Source: Oscillospiraceae bacterium (GTDB taxonomy: Bacteria > Bacillota > Clostridia > Oscillospirales > Acutalibacteraceae). Taken from it: a stretch of DNA of 64,000 nucleotides. Position numbers and translations under genes: made by a program. The stretch lies in the NCBI GenBank assembly GCA_022650485.1, contig JALCPP010000001.1, positions 1 through 64,000 on the forward strand, given 5' to 3'. This document shows, piece by piece, positions 42,729 to 50,970 of this stretch. Under the pieces are notes generated by a model. The model searched no databases, was not told the DNA's origin, and saw only the letters and a list, made by a program, of their open reading frames with translations. Each line of letters opens with the position of its first letter. Position 1 is the first letter of the stretch.

Positions 42729-43031
42729 TTATTCAGCAAGCGCCCGGTTCAACCAAACATCGGCTAAATCCATCGCGCGGTACAGACCGTCTTTTTCACT
42801 GGATTTTACAATCTGTTTCCGGTTGCGCACGGTTTGATCTGTCAGCATGAGCTGAATGATGACCCGGTTTGCCACATCCATATCCTTTACTTTTTTCTTG
42901 CCCTTAATTTCCAGCCTGACGACATAACGATCTTTCATACTTCCGTAAAAGATGATATCGCCGCAGCGTACCAGTGGTTTGCCCTTATAGGTTGGAAACT
43001 GCGGTTCTTTATTTGCCTGTTTGTCTGCCAT
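42729..43031 (-). CDS. Conserved clostridial hypothetical protein
   Basis: The 100-residue basic protein has YKGKPLVRCGDIIFYGSMKD followed by YVVRLEIKGKKKVKDMDVANRVIIQL and no membrane segment. It reads as a small strand-rich domain with a C-terminal helix. It sits downstream of ireB and pheST on the same strand. I have only a vague memory of similar unannotated proteins in Clostridia. Function unknown. Confidence 0.7.
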   Translation of the reverse strand: MADKQANKEPQFPTYKGKPLVRCGDIIFYGSMKDRYVVRLEIKGKKKVKDMDVANRVIIQLMLTDQTVRNRKQIVKSSEKDGLYRAMDLADVWLNRALAE

Positions 43032-43073
43032 TCGCTGTTGTCCTCCTCTTCCTTCATGTCGTTCGGACCTGCA

Positions 43074-43319
43074 TCATTCGCCCAGATATGATTTCACCAA
43101 TACCTGCAGCAATTCGTCTCGGTCAATCCGACGGATCAAACTCCGCGCGTTGTTGTGAGTTGTAATATAGGTGGGGTCTTCCGAGAGAATATATCCCACA
43201 ATCTGATTAATGGGATTATAGCCCTTTTCTTTCAGGGCGTCATATACAGTTGTGAGGATCTTCTTAATGCCTTCCTCACGGTCGCTTCCCAATGAAAAAG
43301 TCACCGTTTTATCGAGCAT
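43074..43319 (-). CDS. ireB: IreB-family regulatory phosphoprotein (UPF0297)
   Basis: The 81-residue protein has the full UPF0297 pattern: [39 protein letters not shown] and [17 protein letters not shown]. In enterococci IreB is a phosphorylation target of the PASTA kinase IreK and affects cephalosporin tolerance. Start ATG 43319 has SD GGAGG; an earlier in-frame start would add an unlikely Cys-rich stretch. Usually ireB is followed by ruvX; that partner is missing here. Confidence 0.9.
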   Translation of the reverse strand: MLDKTVTFSLGSDREEGIKKILTTVYDALKEKGYNPINQIVGYILSEDPTYITTHNNARSLIRRIDRDELLQVLVKSYLGE

Positions 43320-43389
43320 AGAAACACCTCCAGTATTGTCAATCATACAACAAAGGACGCTGAAATGCAAGGAATATCTGATGAATTGT

Positions 43390-45768
43390 TTAAGAGCGGA
43401 GGGAGGCCCCGATCTTTTCCAGCTGTTTTACAGCCTTTTTCATGGCGGCGTTAATCTGTTCCTCTGTCAGTGTGTTGTCACAGGAGCGGAGTACAACACG
43501 GAACGCGACGCTTTTTTTGCCCTTTTCAATCTGTTCGCCGCGGTAGACGTCAAACAGCCTGATCTTTTCCAGCAGAGCTCCGGCACCGGCGCGAATGGCG
43601 TGTTCCAGTGCTATGACCGGGATCTTGTCTTCGCAGATCAGGGCGAGGTCGCGTTCCACGGCCGGGAATTTTGGAAGAGGACGATAAGTCTTTTCTATCT
43701 TCGTGTGTGCAAATAAGGTGTCGACGTCCAGTGTGAAGCTGAGAACCCTGCAATCCATTCCATAGTTTTCTGTGGCTTTTGGATGCATTTCCCCGATTAC
43801 GCCGAACGGCTTGCCGTCTATGGATAGTACGGCACAGCGGCCGGGATGATAGCTGAATTCTTCCGACGACGCGGTAATATCCCAACCCGTTACGTTCAGT
43901 TTTTCCAAAAGATCTTCCACCATTCCTTTGGCGGTGAAGAAATCGGCGTCGTTTCCGTACATGCCGCAGACCAGTTTCAGCTTTTCCTCCGGCAGTTTGT
44001 CGGCAGAGGTTGGCAGATATTCCGTTGCCAGTTCATACAGGCAGGCGGAGTCGTTGCGGTTGTTAAAGTTGCGGGAGAGGACCTCCATCATGGAAGGCAG
44101 AGCGGTTGTACGCATAATGCCGGTATCCTCGCCCAAGGGGTTGGATATGGCAACGGAATGGCGCAGCGGAGAGTCCTTCGGCATCAGAATTTTGTCATAG
44201 TATTTCGGGCTGATAAAGGAATAGGTTGTAATTTCACTTGCTCCGAGCGCCAGCATGGTGTTTCCAATCAGCTGCTCAAATTTTTGCCGTACGGTGTATT
44301 TGCCCTGTGCTCCGCCGCTCAGTGTGGTAGAGGTGATTTTATCATAACCGTAATAACGTGCGATTTCCTCCGCAATATCCGCTTTGTGCACAAGGTCCGG
44401 GCGGAAAGACGGGACCAGAATGTCGTCCCCGTCGAATTCGCAGTCCAGCGGGCTTAGAATCTGCTTCATTTCATCCTTGCTCAGTGAAATCCCCAGGAAG
44501 CGGTTAATCCAGTCCGGCTCCAGAAGAATTCTGCGGCGTTCCTCTGAAAAATGGCGGTCTTCCAGAATGTCGTCCGTTACGTCGCCGGCATCCAGCAGTT
44601 CCACAAGTTCGCAGGCACGGTTTAAAGCGGGAATGCAGTTGTTGGGGTCCAGTCCTTTTTCATACAGGGAAGAAGCATCTGTGCGCATGCCCAAATCCCT
44701 CGCTGTTGTGCGGACCGAAGGGCCGTTAAAGCAGGCTGATTCGAACACAATGGTTGTGGTGTCATCCACAATTTCGCTGTTTTCACCGCCCATGACACCC
44801 GCGACGGCAACTGCGCGGTTCTGGTCCGCAATTACCAGATTGTCGGGATGCAGGGTGCGCGGGGTGCCGTCCAGTGTGGTGATCTGCTCCCCTTCCGCCG
44901 CACAGCGGACTTTGATTTGATTTCCCTGCAAAAAGCGGTAATCGAACGAGTGCATCGGCTGGCCGTATTCCAGCATCACGTAGTTTGTGATGTCGACAAT
45001 ATTGTTGATCGGGCGAACGCCCATTGCGCGCAGACGTTCACGCATCCAGCGCGGGGAGGGCTTGACCCTCACGTTCTTCACAACACGGGCGGAATACATT
45101 GGGCACAGGTCAGGCGCGTCCACGGAAACGCTCAGCATTTCTTTTCCGGAGCCATGGCCGCCTTTTACCACGGGAGTGTGCAGCTTCAGCGGTTTGTGAA
45201 ATGTTGCGGCGGCTTCGCGGGCCAGACCGATGACGGAGAAGCAGTCAGGACGGTTCGAGGTGATTTCAAATTCCACGACCGTATCGTTCAGGCCGATTGC
45301 TTCCTGAATCGGCTGACCAAGGCGGCAATCTTCCTGAATGACGAAAATTCCGTCCTCAATCGCATAGGGAAAGTCGTGCTTTGTCAGTTCCAGTTCAGAA
45401 AGGGAGCAGAGCATTCCGTTACTTTCCAGACCGCGCAGTTTTCCCTTCCGGATCTTTTTGCCGCCCGGCAGGCAGGAATTGTGCAGTGCGACCGGAACGA
45501 TGTCGCCGACTTTTAAATTTTGGGCACCGGTGATAATCTGGAGCGGTTCACCGCTGCCGACATCGGTTTTTGTAATCCATAAATGATCGGAATCCGGGTG
45601 GTGTTCCAGGGAAAGCACCTTGCCGACCACTACATTTTTAATTTCGCTGCCTTCCGTTTTCCAGCTTTCTACTTTAGAGCCGCTCATCGTAATTGCTTCT
45701 GTGAACGCGCGAATCGGCATATCGTCAAGCTCTACAAATTCTTTGAGCCATTTTTTAGATAAATCCAT
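43390..45768 (-). CDS. pheT: Phenylalanine-tRNA ligase beta subunit
   Basis: The 792-residue subunit has an N-terminal EMAP/tRNA-binding domain ([20 protein letters not shown] region), B3/B4 editing domain ([18 protein letters not shown]), B5 and a C-terminal FDX anticodon-binding domain ([17 protein letters not shown]). With PheS it charges tRNA-Phe and removes Tyr-tRNA-Phe. It lies 13 bases downstream of pheS and shares the T-box-controlled transcript. Normal length for the family. Confidence 0.97.
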   Translation of the reverse strand: MDLSKKWLKEFVELDDMPIRAFTEAITMSGSKVESWKTEGSEIKNVVVGKVLSLEHHPDSDHLWITKTDVGSGEPLQIITGAQNLKVGDIVPVALHNSCLPGGKKIRKGKLRGLESNGMLCSLSELELTKHDFPYAIEDGIFVIQEDCRLGQPIQEAIGLNDTVVEFEITSNRPDCFSVIGLAREAAATFHKPLKLHTPVVKGGHGSGKEMLSVSVDAPDLCPMYSARVVKNVRVKPSPRWMRERLRAMGVRPINNIVDITNYVMLEYGQPMHSFDYRFLQGNQIKVRCAAEGEQITTLDGTPRTLHPDNLVIADQNRAVAVAGVMGGENSEIVDDTTTIVFESACFNGPSVRTTARDLGMRTDASSLYEKGLDPNNCIPALNRACELVELLDAGDVTDDILEDRHFSEERRRILLEPDWINRFLGISLSKDEMKQILSPLDCEFDGDDILVPSFRPDLVHKADIAEEIARYYGYDKITSTTLSGGAQGKYTVRQKFEQLIGNTMLALGASEITTYSFISPKYYDKILMPKDSPLRHSVAISNPLGEDTGIMRTTALPSMMEVLSRNFNNRNDSACLYELATEYLPTSADKLPEEKLKLVCGMYGNDADFFTAKGMVEDLLEKLNVTGWDITASSEEFSYHPGRCAVLSIDGKPFGVIGEMHPKATENYGMDCRVLSFTLDVDTLFAHTKIEKTYRPLPKFPAVERDLALICEDKIPVIALEHAIRAGAGALLEKIRLFDVYRGEQIEKGKKSVAFRVVLRSCDNTLTEEQINAAMKKAVKQLEKIGASLRS

Positions 45769-45781
45769 TGCAAATTCCCCC

Positions 45782-46804
45782 TTAAAACTGATTCAAAAAC
45801 CGCACGTCGTTTTCATAGAACAGGCGCATGTCGTCAATGCTGTATTTGCGCATGACAAGGCGTTCCAGTCCCATGCCGAATGCGAACCCGCTGTATTCTT
45901 CCGGGTCGATGCCGCAGTTGGAAAGTACCTTGGGATGCACCATGCCGCATCCGAGGATTTCAATCCAGCCCTCGCCTTTGCACAGGCGGCAGCCTTCCCC
46001 GTGGCAGTTAAAGCACTGAACGTCAACTTCTGCGGAAGGTTCCGTAAACGGGAAGTGATGCGGGCGAAACCGAACGACGGAATCTTCGCCGTACATCTGG
46101 CGGATGATGGCTTCCAGCGTGCCTTTCAGGTTGGCAAACGTGATGCCCTTGTCGACAACAAGGCCCTCAATTTGGTGAAACAGCGGGGAGTGTGTGGCGT
46201 CTACGGCATCGGAACGATAGACGCGGCCGGGGGAAATGATGCGAATCGGCGGTTTATGCTTTTCCATAGTCCGTACCTGCACCGGGGAGGTCTGCGTGCG
46301 CAGCAAAATATTGTCGGTAATATAAAAGGTATCCTGTGTGTCACGCGCGGGGTGGTCTTTCGGCATATTCAGGGCTTCGAAGTTGTAATAGTCATATTCC
46401 ACTTCCGGCCCGCTGACAATGTCGAATCCCATGCCGACGAAAATTTCTTTGATTTCGTTGAGCTCCAGCGTTAACGGATGCCTGTGACCCAAAGTATGCC
46501 GCTTTCCGGGCATGGTAACGTCAATCTCTTCCATCTTCAGCCGCAGGGCTGTTTCCGCTTCGTGAAGTTCAGCGGCACGGTCCGTCAATTCTTTTTCCAG
46601 TAAAGAACGCAGTTCGTTCGCAAATTGCCCGATGACGGGGCGCTCCTGTGCGGACAGGCTGCGCATTTGTTTCAGAATTGCGGTCAGTTCTCCTTTTTTG
46701 CCCAGATATTTAATGCGGAGGCCTTCAAGCCCCTGCCGGTCTTTTGTTCCCTTGAGCTCTTCCTCTGCCTTCTTGCGGAGGTTTTCCAGCTGCTCTTTCA
46801 TCAT
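45782..46804 (-). CDS. pheS: Phenylalanine-tRNA ligase alpha subunit
   Basis: The 340-residue catalytic subunit has an N-terminal coiled coil and class II synthetase core: motif 2 around [15 protein letters not shown] and [15 protein letters not shown]. The Phe-binding region is [10 protein letters not shown] and [12 protein letters not shown], and motif 3 is GMGLERLVM. Start ATG 46804 follows GAAAGGA; an in-frame frame opening upstream runs through the T-box leader and is not translated. Confidence 0.97.
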   Translation of the reverse strand: MMKEQLENLRKKAEEELKGTKDRQGLEGLRIKYLGKKGELTAILKQMRSLSAQERPVIGQFANELRSLLEKELTDRAAELHEAETALRLKMEEIDVTMPGKRHTLGHRHPLTLELNEIKEIFVGMGFDIVSGPEVEYDYYNFEALNMPKDHPARDTQDTFYITDNILLRTQTSPVQVRTMEKHKPPIRIISPGRVYRSDAVDATHSPLFHQIEGLVVDKGITFANLKGTLEAIIRQMYGEDSVVRFRPHHFPFTEPSAEVDVQCFNCHGEGCRLCKGEGWIEILGCGMVHPKVLSNCGIDPEEYSGFAFGMGLERLVMRKYSIDDMRLFYENDVRFLNQF

Positions 46805-46835
46805 GTGGGTCATCCTTTCTGCTGCAATGCAAATA

Positions 46836-47066
46836 AAAACGCCCTCATCCCGTAAGGGACGAAGGCGAAAGCTCCGTGGTACCACCCTAATTTTGACTTT
46901 AAAAGGCATTAACGATGCCGCCCGTTACGGCCTACTGTGAAAGGTTCAGCCGTACCGCTCCAAAGGGAACTTCACCGTTCTTTTCCGCAAGCGTGCTTTC
47001 AGCCGGCGACACGCTTTCTCTGACCGGAATGAGGTAGAAAGGCTACTTCCTTTTTCATTGCGTTTA
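46836..47066 (-). promoter_or_regulatory. T-box riboswitch (Phe) upstream of pheST
   Basis: On the minus strand the leader contains the conserved T-box AGGGTGGTACCACGG (46889-46875) followed by a terminator hairpin (46867-46840) and T5. Stem I lies upstream. A TTC codon (46969-46967) within GAAGTTCCC, about 100 bases from the predicted start, is a good candidate Phe specifier. Uncharged tRNA-Phe would pair with both and let transcription read into pheS. Confidence 0.92.
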
Positions 47067-47074
47067 CATCATAT

Positions 47075-47103
47075 AATATAACACGGATGATGCCCCAATG
47101 CAA
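47075..47103 (-). promoter_or_regulatory. Promoter of the pheST operon
   Basis: Minus strand TTGCAT (47103-47098), 17 bp, TATATT (47080-47075), just ahead of the T-box leader. Confidence 0.7.
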
Positions 47104-47237
47104 GAATAATATCCATATGAATGCCATAAAACCGAATAAAAACAAATTGCGTTTAAAAAAGAGAACCAAAAATTGTATTCGGATTTTCCTTGTGCTAAGA
47201 TAGAAACATAATAATACAATGTTTTGGGGGAAGCACG

Positions 47238-47750
47238 ATGGATATTTTCATTGAACAACTGATTAAAAAAAAGCCGGGCCCGCTTGATTATTTGATTTGT
47301 ATTGGAATTATTATAGCAGGAGTGTTTCTGGTTTTTCTGTCCGTGCTGTTTCTTTTGCCGTTGGCCATTCTTGTTCTTGCGGGTGTTTGTTATGGTGCGT
47401 ATTATCTGATCCGTTCACGCAGTTTGGAATTTGAATACAGCGTGACAAACGGGGATATTACAATTGATAAGATTATTGCGAAGCAAAAGCGGAAACGAGT
47501 GATTTCTGTCGACGCCCACGCGGTAGAGGAAATGGGCAAATACAATCCACAGAAACATCGCGCGAAAGCTTATGGGAAACGGATTGTCGTATCGGAAACG
47601 CAGGATGGAAATCAAGCCTGGTATTTTTGTGCCCGCCAGCCGGAAATGGGGAATGTGCTGGTGGTTTTCAGCCCGGATGAAAGAACATTAAACGCAATTC
47701 GCCCATTTTTACCAAGGCAGGTGGCAAAGGATGCTTTTGGTCGGTACTGA
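47238..47750 (+). CDS. Membrane protein of unknown function (DUF6106-like)
   Basis: The 170-residue protein has two adjacent membrane segments (about 20-42 and 44-62: LICIGIIIAGVFLVFLSVLF, LPLAILVLAGVCYGAYY), then a cytoplasmic strand-rich domain (YSVTNGDITIDKIIAKQKRKRV; WYFCARQPEMGNVLVVFSPDER). This resembles a PH-like fold seen in DUF6106 proteins of Clostridia. The 3' end overlaps the acpS-nnrD start by 20 bases. Function unknown. Confidence 0.75.
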   Translation: MDIFIEQLIKKKPGPLDYLICIGIIIAGVFLVFLSVLFLLPLAILVLAGVCYGAYYLIRSRSLEFEYSVTNGDITIDKIIAKQKRKRVISVDAHAVEEMGKYNPQKHRAKAYGKRIVVSETQDGNQAWYFCARQPEMGNVLVVFSPDERTLNAIRPFLPRQVAKDAFGRY

Positions 47751-48990
47751 TCTGGTGGAAATCGCCAGAATTCAAAAATCAATGACAAATTCTTTATTTT
47801 GCTCCAGAATTTTGGGGGATAAGGAGTATGAGCAGCTGGCCGGAAGGAACTTCCCCGCGCAAAGCGTAGCCGCCAGTTTCTGTGCGAAAGAAGCTTTCTC
47901 CAAAGCGATTGGAACGGGACTCGGCGGTTTTCGCCTGCGTGAAGCAGAGCTTTTGCGCAGGCCGAACGGGAAGCCGGAGCTTCATCTTTCCGGCAAGGCG
48001 GCGGAGCTTGCGAAAGGGATCCGCTTTTCCGTCAGTGTAACCCATACCGCTGAAACCGCGGCCGCGACGGTTGTCGGCTGGGGTGAGGAACCCTTGACGG
48101 ACCGTATGCAGAGGCCTCCGGCACCGGAAGGGGAAAAAATTGTTTCAGAGATGCTTCAGCCCCGCCGGCCGGACAGTAACAAAGGGGACTACGGCCGCCT
48201 TCTTTGTGTGTGCGGCAGCGAAGGCATGGCGGGCGCCGCCGCCATGAGCACGCTTTCCGCACTTCGGTGCGGTACAGGCATTGTGGAAACCGCCCTGCCC
48301 GCGTCGATTTATCCGATTGTCGCGGCTCTTGCGCCAGAGGCGGTTTTTACCGTCCTTAGAAATGCCCCGGAACATGGCATGACGGACTGCGCCGTGCAGG
48401 CAATTCGTTCGGCGCTTTCGCGGGCAAGCGCGTGCCTGGTCGGATGCGGCTTGGGCAAAAGCCCGTTTGCGCGCGATGCCGTATCCCTGCTGCTGAAAGA
48501 AACGACCGTTCCGCTTATCCTCGATGCGGATGGCATAAATCTTGCGGCGGAGCATATAGATGAACTGAAAACAGCCCGTGCTCCCTTGATTCTGACACCT
48601 CATCCGGGAGAAATGGCGCGCCTTTTAAAAACAACGGCGCAAGAAGTGCAGGATCACCGGGAGCAGTGCGCCTGCTCCTTTGCAGAGAAATTTAGTGTGA
48701 TTCTGGTCTTGAAGGGCGCCGGAACGCTGGTCGTTTCGCCCCGGGGCCGGATCTATCGAAATACGACCGGAAATGCGGGTATGGCAAAAGGCGGCAGCGG
48801 GGATGTACTGGCGGGGATGATTGCATCCTTTGCCGCGCAGGGAATAGACCCGTTCCGCGCGGCGGCGGGTGCGGTTTATCTTCATGGCCTTGCCGGCGAC
48901 CGTTGTGCACGGTCGATGTCTCAGTGCGCGATGCTTCCCACAGACCTGATTGGGGAACTGCCGAAACTGTTTTTAAAAATGGGGCGGTAG
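47731..48990 (+). CDS. Fusion of holo-ACP synthase and ADP-dependent NAD(P)HX dehydratase
   Basis: The 419-residue protein joins two enzymes. Residues about 1-115 are AcpS (GTDLVEIARI, FCAKEAFSKAIGTGL), which moves phosphopantetheine to acyl carrier protein. Residues about 135-415 are an NnrD/CARKD-type repair dehydratase (LTPHPGEMARLL, GNAGMAKGGSGDVLAGMIASF), which restores hydrated NAD(P)H using ADP or ATP. The epimerase domain (NnrE), usually fused to NnrD, is absent. In many Clostridia acpS and nnrD are adjacent, so this is a plausible gene fusion. No stop or frameshift between the two halves. Confidence 0.92.
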   Translation: MLLVGTDLVEIARIQKSMTNSLFCSRILGDKEYEQLAGRNFPAQSVAASFCAKEAFSKAIGTGLGGFRLREAELLRRPNGKPELHLSGKAAELAKGIRFSVSVTHTAETAAATVVGWGEEPLTDRMQRPPAPEGEKIVSEMLQPRRPDSNKGDYGRLLCVCGSEGMAGAAAMSTLSALRCGTGIVETALPASIYPIVAALAPEAVFTVLRNAPEHGMTDCAVQAIRSALSRASACLVGCGLGKSPFARDAVSLLLKETTVPLILDADGINLAAEHIDELKTARAPLILTPHPGEMARLLKTTAQEVQDHREQCACSFAEKFSVILVLKGAGTLVVSPRGRIYRNTTGNAGMAKGGSGDVLAGMIASFAAQGIDPFRAAAGAVYLHGLAGDRCARSMSQCAMLPTDLIGELPKLFLKMGR

Positions 48991-49015
48991 CCTGCGCGGC
49001 CGCCCTTGCGGAGGG

Positions 49016-49555
49016 ATGCCGGTGCGCCGGTTTTTAATCGCTGGGGCGGTTGTGCTGTGTTTGCTGCTGGGCGGATGCGCGAGTCCCAAGGTGGAAGCGA
49101 AAGACCTTGACTTTCAGTTTGACTGTAAGGCGGAAATTCAATATCCGGAAGGCAGTGCCACCTGTGTGTTTCAGCGCACGGGCCCAAAAAATGCGTTGAT
49201 TGAAATTGTTTCAGGGGGGCCGGAGGGACTTTGCTGGAGCTGGAGCGGCAACAGCTTCTCTTTGTTGTACCAGGGACTGTCCGCGACCGGCCAGACTTGT
49301 GTCCTTCCACAGGATTCGTTTGCTTTCGTTCTGGTCCATACACTGGATCAGGCACAGCAGACAGATGACCTGACACCGACGCATGACAACGAGTTTTCCG
49401 GAAACGCCGGGTATGATTATACACTGACCGCCGACCCGGCAACCGGAAAAATTCTGACTTTGAATGTGCCTGAGTGCGGGGTGAAAGCGGAATTTTACGA
49501 TTACGCCCAAAAGGCAATCAGCACCGAACTGAATCTTGGCGGCGTTCATGACTGA
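49016..49555 (+). CDS. Lipoprotein of unknown function
   Basis: The 179-residue protein has a short signal peptide with basic N-terminus (MPVRRFLIAG), hydrophobic core and lipobox LGGC (Cys21). The mature part is strand-rich and contains FQFDCKAEIQYPEG, then GGPEGLCWSWSGNSF and GVKAEFYDYAQK. No family recognised. SD GGAGG ends 2 bases before ATG 49016, a tight spacing, and the gene follows acpS-nnrD by 25 bases, probably in the same operon. A terminator follows. Confidence 0.8.
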   Translation: MPVRRFLIAGAVVLCLLLGGCASPKVEAKDLDFQFDCKAEIQYPEGSATCVFQRTGPKNALIEIVSGGPEGLCWSWSGNSFSLLYQGLSATGQTCVLPQDSFAFVLVHTLDQAQQTDDLTPTHDNEFSGNAGYDYTLTADPATGKILTLNVPECGVKAEFYDYAQKAISTELNLGGVHD

Positions 49556-49577
49556 ATTTTAAAATAAAAAACATCGG

Positions 49578-49610
49578 TCGGTCTGCGTTTTCGCAGACCG
49601 ATTCTTTTTT
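49578..49610 (+). terminator. Terminator after the lipoprotein gene
   Basis: Ten-bp arms TCGGTCTGCG (49578-49587) and complement (49592-49601), then TTCTTTTTT. The 220 bases up to 49834 hold no gene that I can see. Confidence 0.9.
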
Positions 49611-49834
49611 GCAGGAACTGCTTCTTTTCCCGAACCATCGGGAAAATTTGTAATAAAATGCCGAACGGTCGGTAAAGCTGAAGGACAATCACGAAAATTA
49701 TAAATTCACTGTCAACCGCGCACCCCAGATAATATTATGTAACAGGTTCCGTTAAGCGAATAAATCCTTAAAAGAACGTCAATACTATTCGCGAAAGCCA
49801 AATTGTGTTATATGATTTATTCGGAGTGTGAAAA

Positions 49835-50206
49835 ATGAATATTCGAAGAGGAGATATTTATTATGCCGATCTCAGCCCGGTTGTTGGGTCCGAGCAGGGC
49901 GGAGTACGGCCGGTTTTGATTATACAGAACAATATAGGAAACAGGTTCAGCCCGACCGTGATTGCAGCTGCGATTACCAGCCAGCGCTCAAAAGCAAATC
50001 TGCCAACGCATATTTTGCTTGATGCCGGCACAACAGGGCTTGCAAAAGATTCTATTGTTCTGCTGGAGCAGGTGCGAACGATCGATAAACACAGACTGAA
50101 GGAACGCATGGGACGCCTTGATAATTCGGCAATGTCAATGGTAGATCAGGCTTTGTCTATCAGCTTTGGCCTAAACGAACAAGTGCAGGTGCGGCAGGCT
50201 ACATAG
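49835..50206 (+). CDS. mazF: MazF/PemK-type endoribonuclease toxin
   Basis: The 123-residue protein is a full-length MazF homologue: [20 protein letters not shown] with the conserved Arg/Gly, RPVLIIQN, the catalytic Thr in AAITSQ and the loop [14 protein letters not shown]. Such toxins cut mRNA at short motifs. No antitoxin frame precedes it, unlike the endoAI-endoA pair of Bacillus. It may be chromosomally tamed or its antitoxin may lie elsewhere. SD is weak (GGAGTG). Confidence 0.9.
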   Translation: MNIRRGDIYYADLSPVVGSEQGGVRPVLIIQNNIGNRFSPTVIAAAITSQRSKANLPTHILLDAGTTGLAKDSIVLLEQVRTIDKHRLKERMGRLDNSAMSMVDQALSISFGLNEQVQVRQAT

Positions 50207-50293
50207 ACCGCCTGATTTGCAAAGTAGCGTGTATAAATTTGTCGTTTCCGTCGGATACTAAAAACACAAATTTTAATAGAAGGAGTGTTTTCG

Positions 50294-50476
50294 ATGATAT
50301 CCGAGAAAGAGCTTTCAGCAATTGAAGATCAGCTTTCCCATGAGCGCGTTCTGGTCACTAAGTATAATGCGTATTCACAGATGTGTTCTGACCAGGAATT
50401 AAAACAAAAATGCAGCGCGATCGCGCAGAAGCATCAATGCCATTATGACAAATTGATGGGATTTTTAAATTGCTAA
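50294..50476 (+). CDS. Small CotF-like helical protein
   Basis: The 60-residue protein (ISEKELSAIEDQLSHERVL, CSDQELKQKCSAIAQKHQCHY) is a helical hairpin-like segment resembling half of a Coat F ferritin-like domain. It precedes a longer CotF-type gene by 19 bases with a strong SD AAGGAGTG, suggesting a two-gene operon expressed in the mother cell. Spore coat role inferred from neighbour and similarity. Confidence 0.65.
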   Translation: MISEKELSAIEDQLSHERVLVTKYNAYSQMCSDQELKQKCSAIAQKHQCHYDKLMGFLNC

Positions 50477-50495
50477 AAGGCGGAGGAAAACAGGA

Positions 50496-50819
50496 ATGAA
50501 TTTAAATTTAAATCAGAATCAACAGGTCAGCGGATCTCAGCCCAGCGGTTCCCTTCCGGAACGTGAAATCATGGATGACGCGCTTTCATCAGAAAAATAT
50601 ATGACGGACACTTACAATAGTTTTACCAACGAATGTGTCACGCAGAATGTCCGCGATGAATTTATGCGGATTCTCAATGAGGAACATCAGATTCAGTCCG
50701 AAGTCTTTGACGCAATGAAGCAGCGAGGCTGGTATACGATACCGGATGCGCAGCAACAGAAAATTCAACAGGCCAAGCAGAAATATCAAAACGAAAATCC
50801 AAGCGGCGCTCAGGGGTAA
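50496..50819 (+). CDS. CotF-family spore coat protein
   Basis: The 107-residue protein has a Gln/Asn-rich N-terminus and a Coat F-type helical domain (DDALSSEKYMTDTYNSFTNE, then RDEFMRILNEEHQIQSEVF) and ends with a Gln/Lys-rich tail containing the GWYTIP motif, common in CotF-like proteins. Such proteins are incorporated into the coat of Clostridia and Bacilli. Paired with the small gene upstream. Supports a spore-forming host. Confidence 0.8.
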   Translation: MNLNLNQNQQVSGSQPSGSLPEREIMDDALSSEKYMTDTYNSFTNECVTQNVRDEFMRILNEEHQIQSEVFDAMKQRGWYTIPDAQQQKIQQAKQKYQNENPSGAQG

Positions 50820-50832
50820 GAATTTTAGTTTT

Positions 50833-50869
50833 AGGGGACGGACCAATCGGTTCGCCCTCTGTTTTTTTT
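50833..50869 (+). terminator. Terminator after the cotF-like genes
   Basis: Imperfect stem GGGGACGGACC/GGTTCGCCCTC with loop AATC, followed by T8. Confidence 0.6.
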
Positions 50870-50970
50870 CTTGCATCGGTTTTGGGAAAATTGATTTTGC
50901 CTTAACAAGAAAAAGTTGAATAAATTTCTTCGAAATGCTAAAATAATCAAATATGGGGTAGGTGTGGCGT

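Noticed and set aside
43846-46474. Long plus-strand open frames opposite pheT and pheS
   Set aside because: Both strands cannot be coding here; the minus-strand genes carry all synthetase motifs and a T-box.
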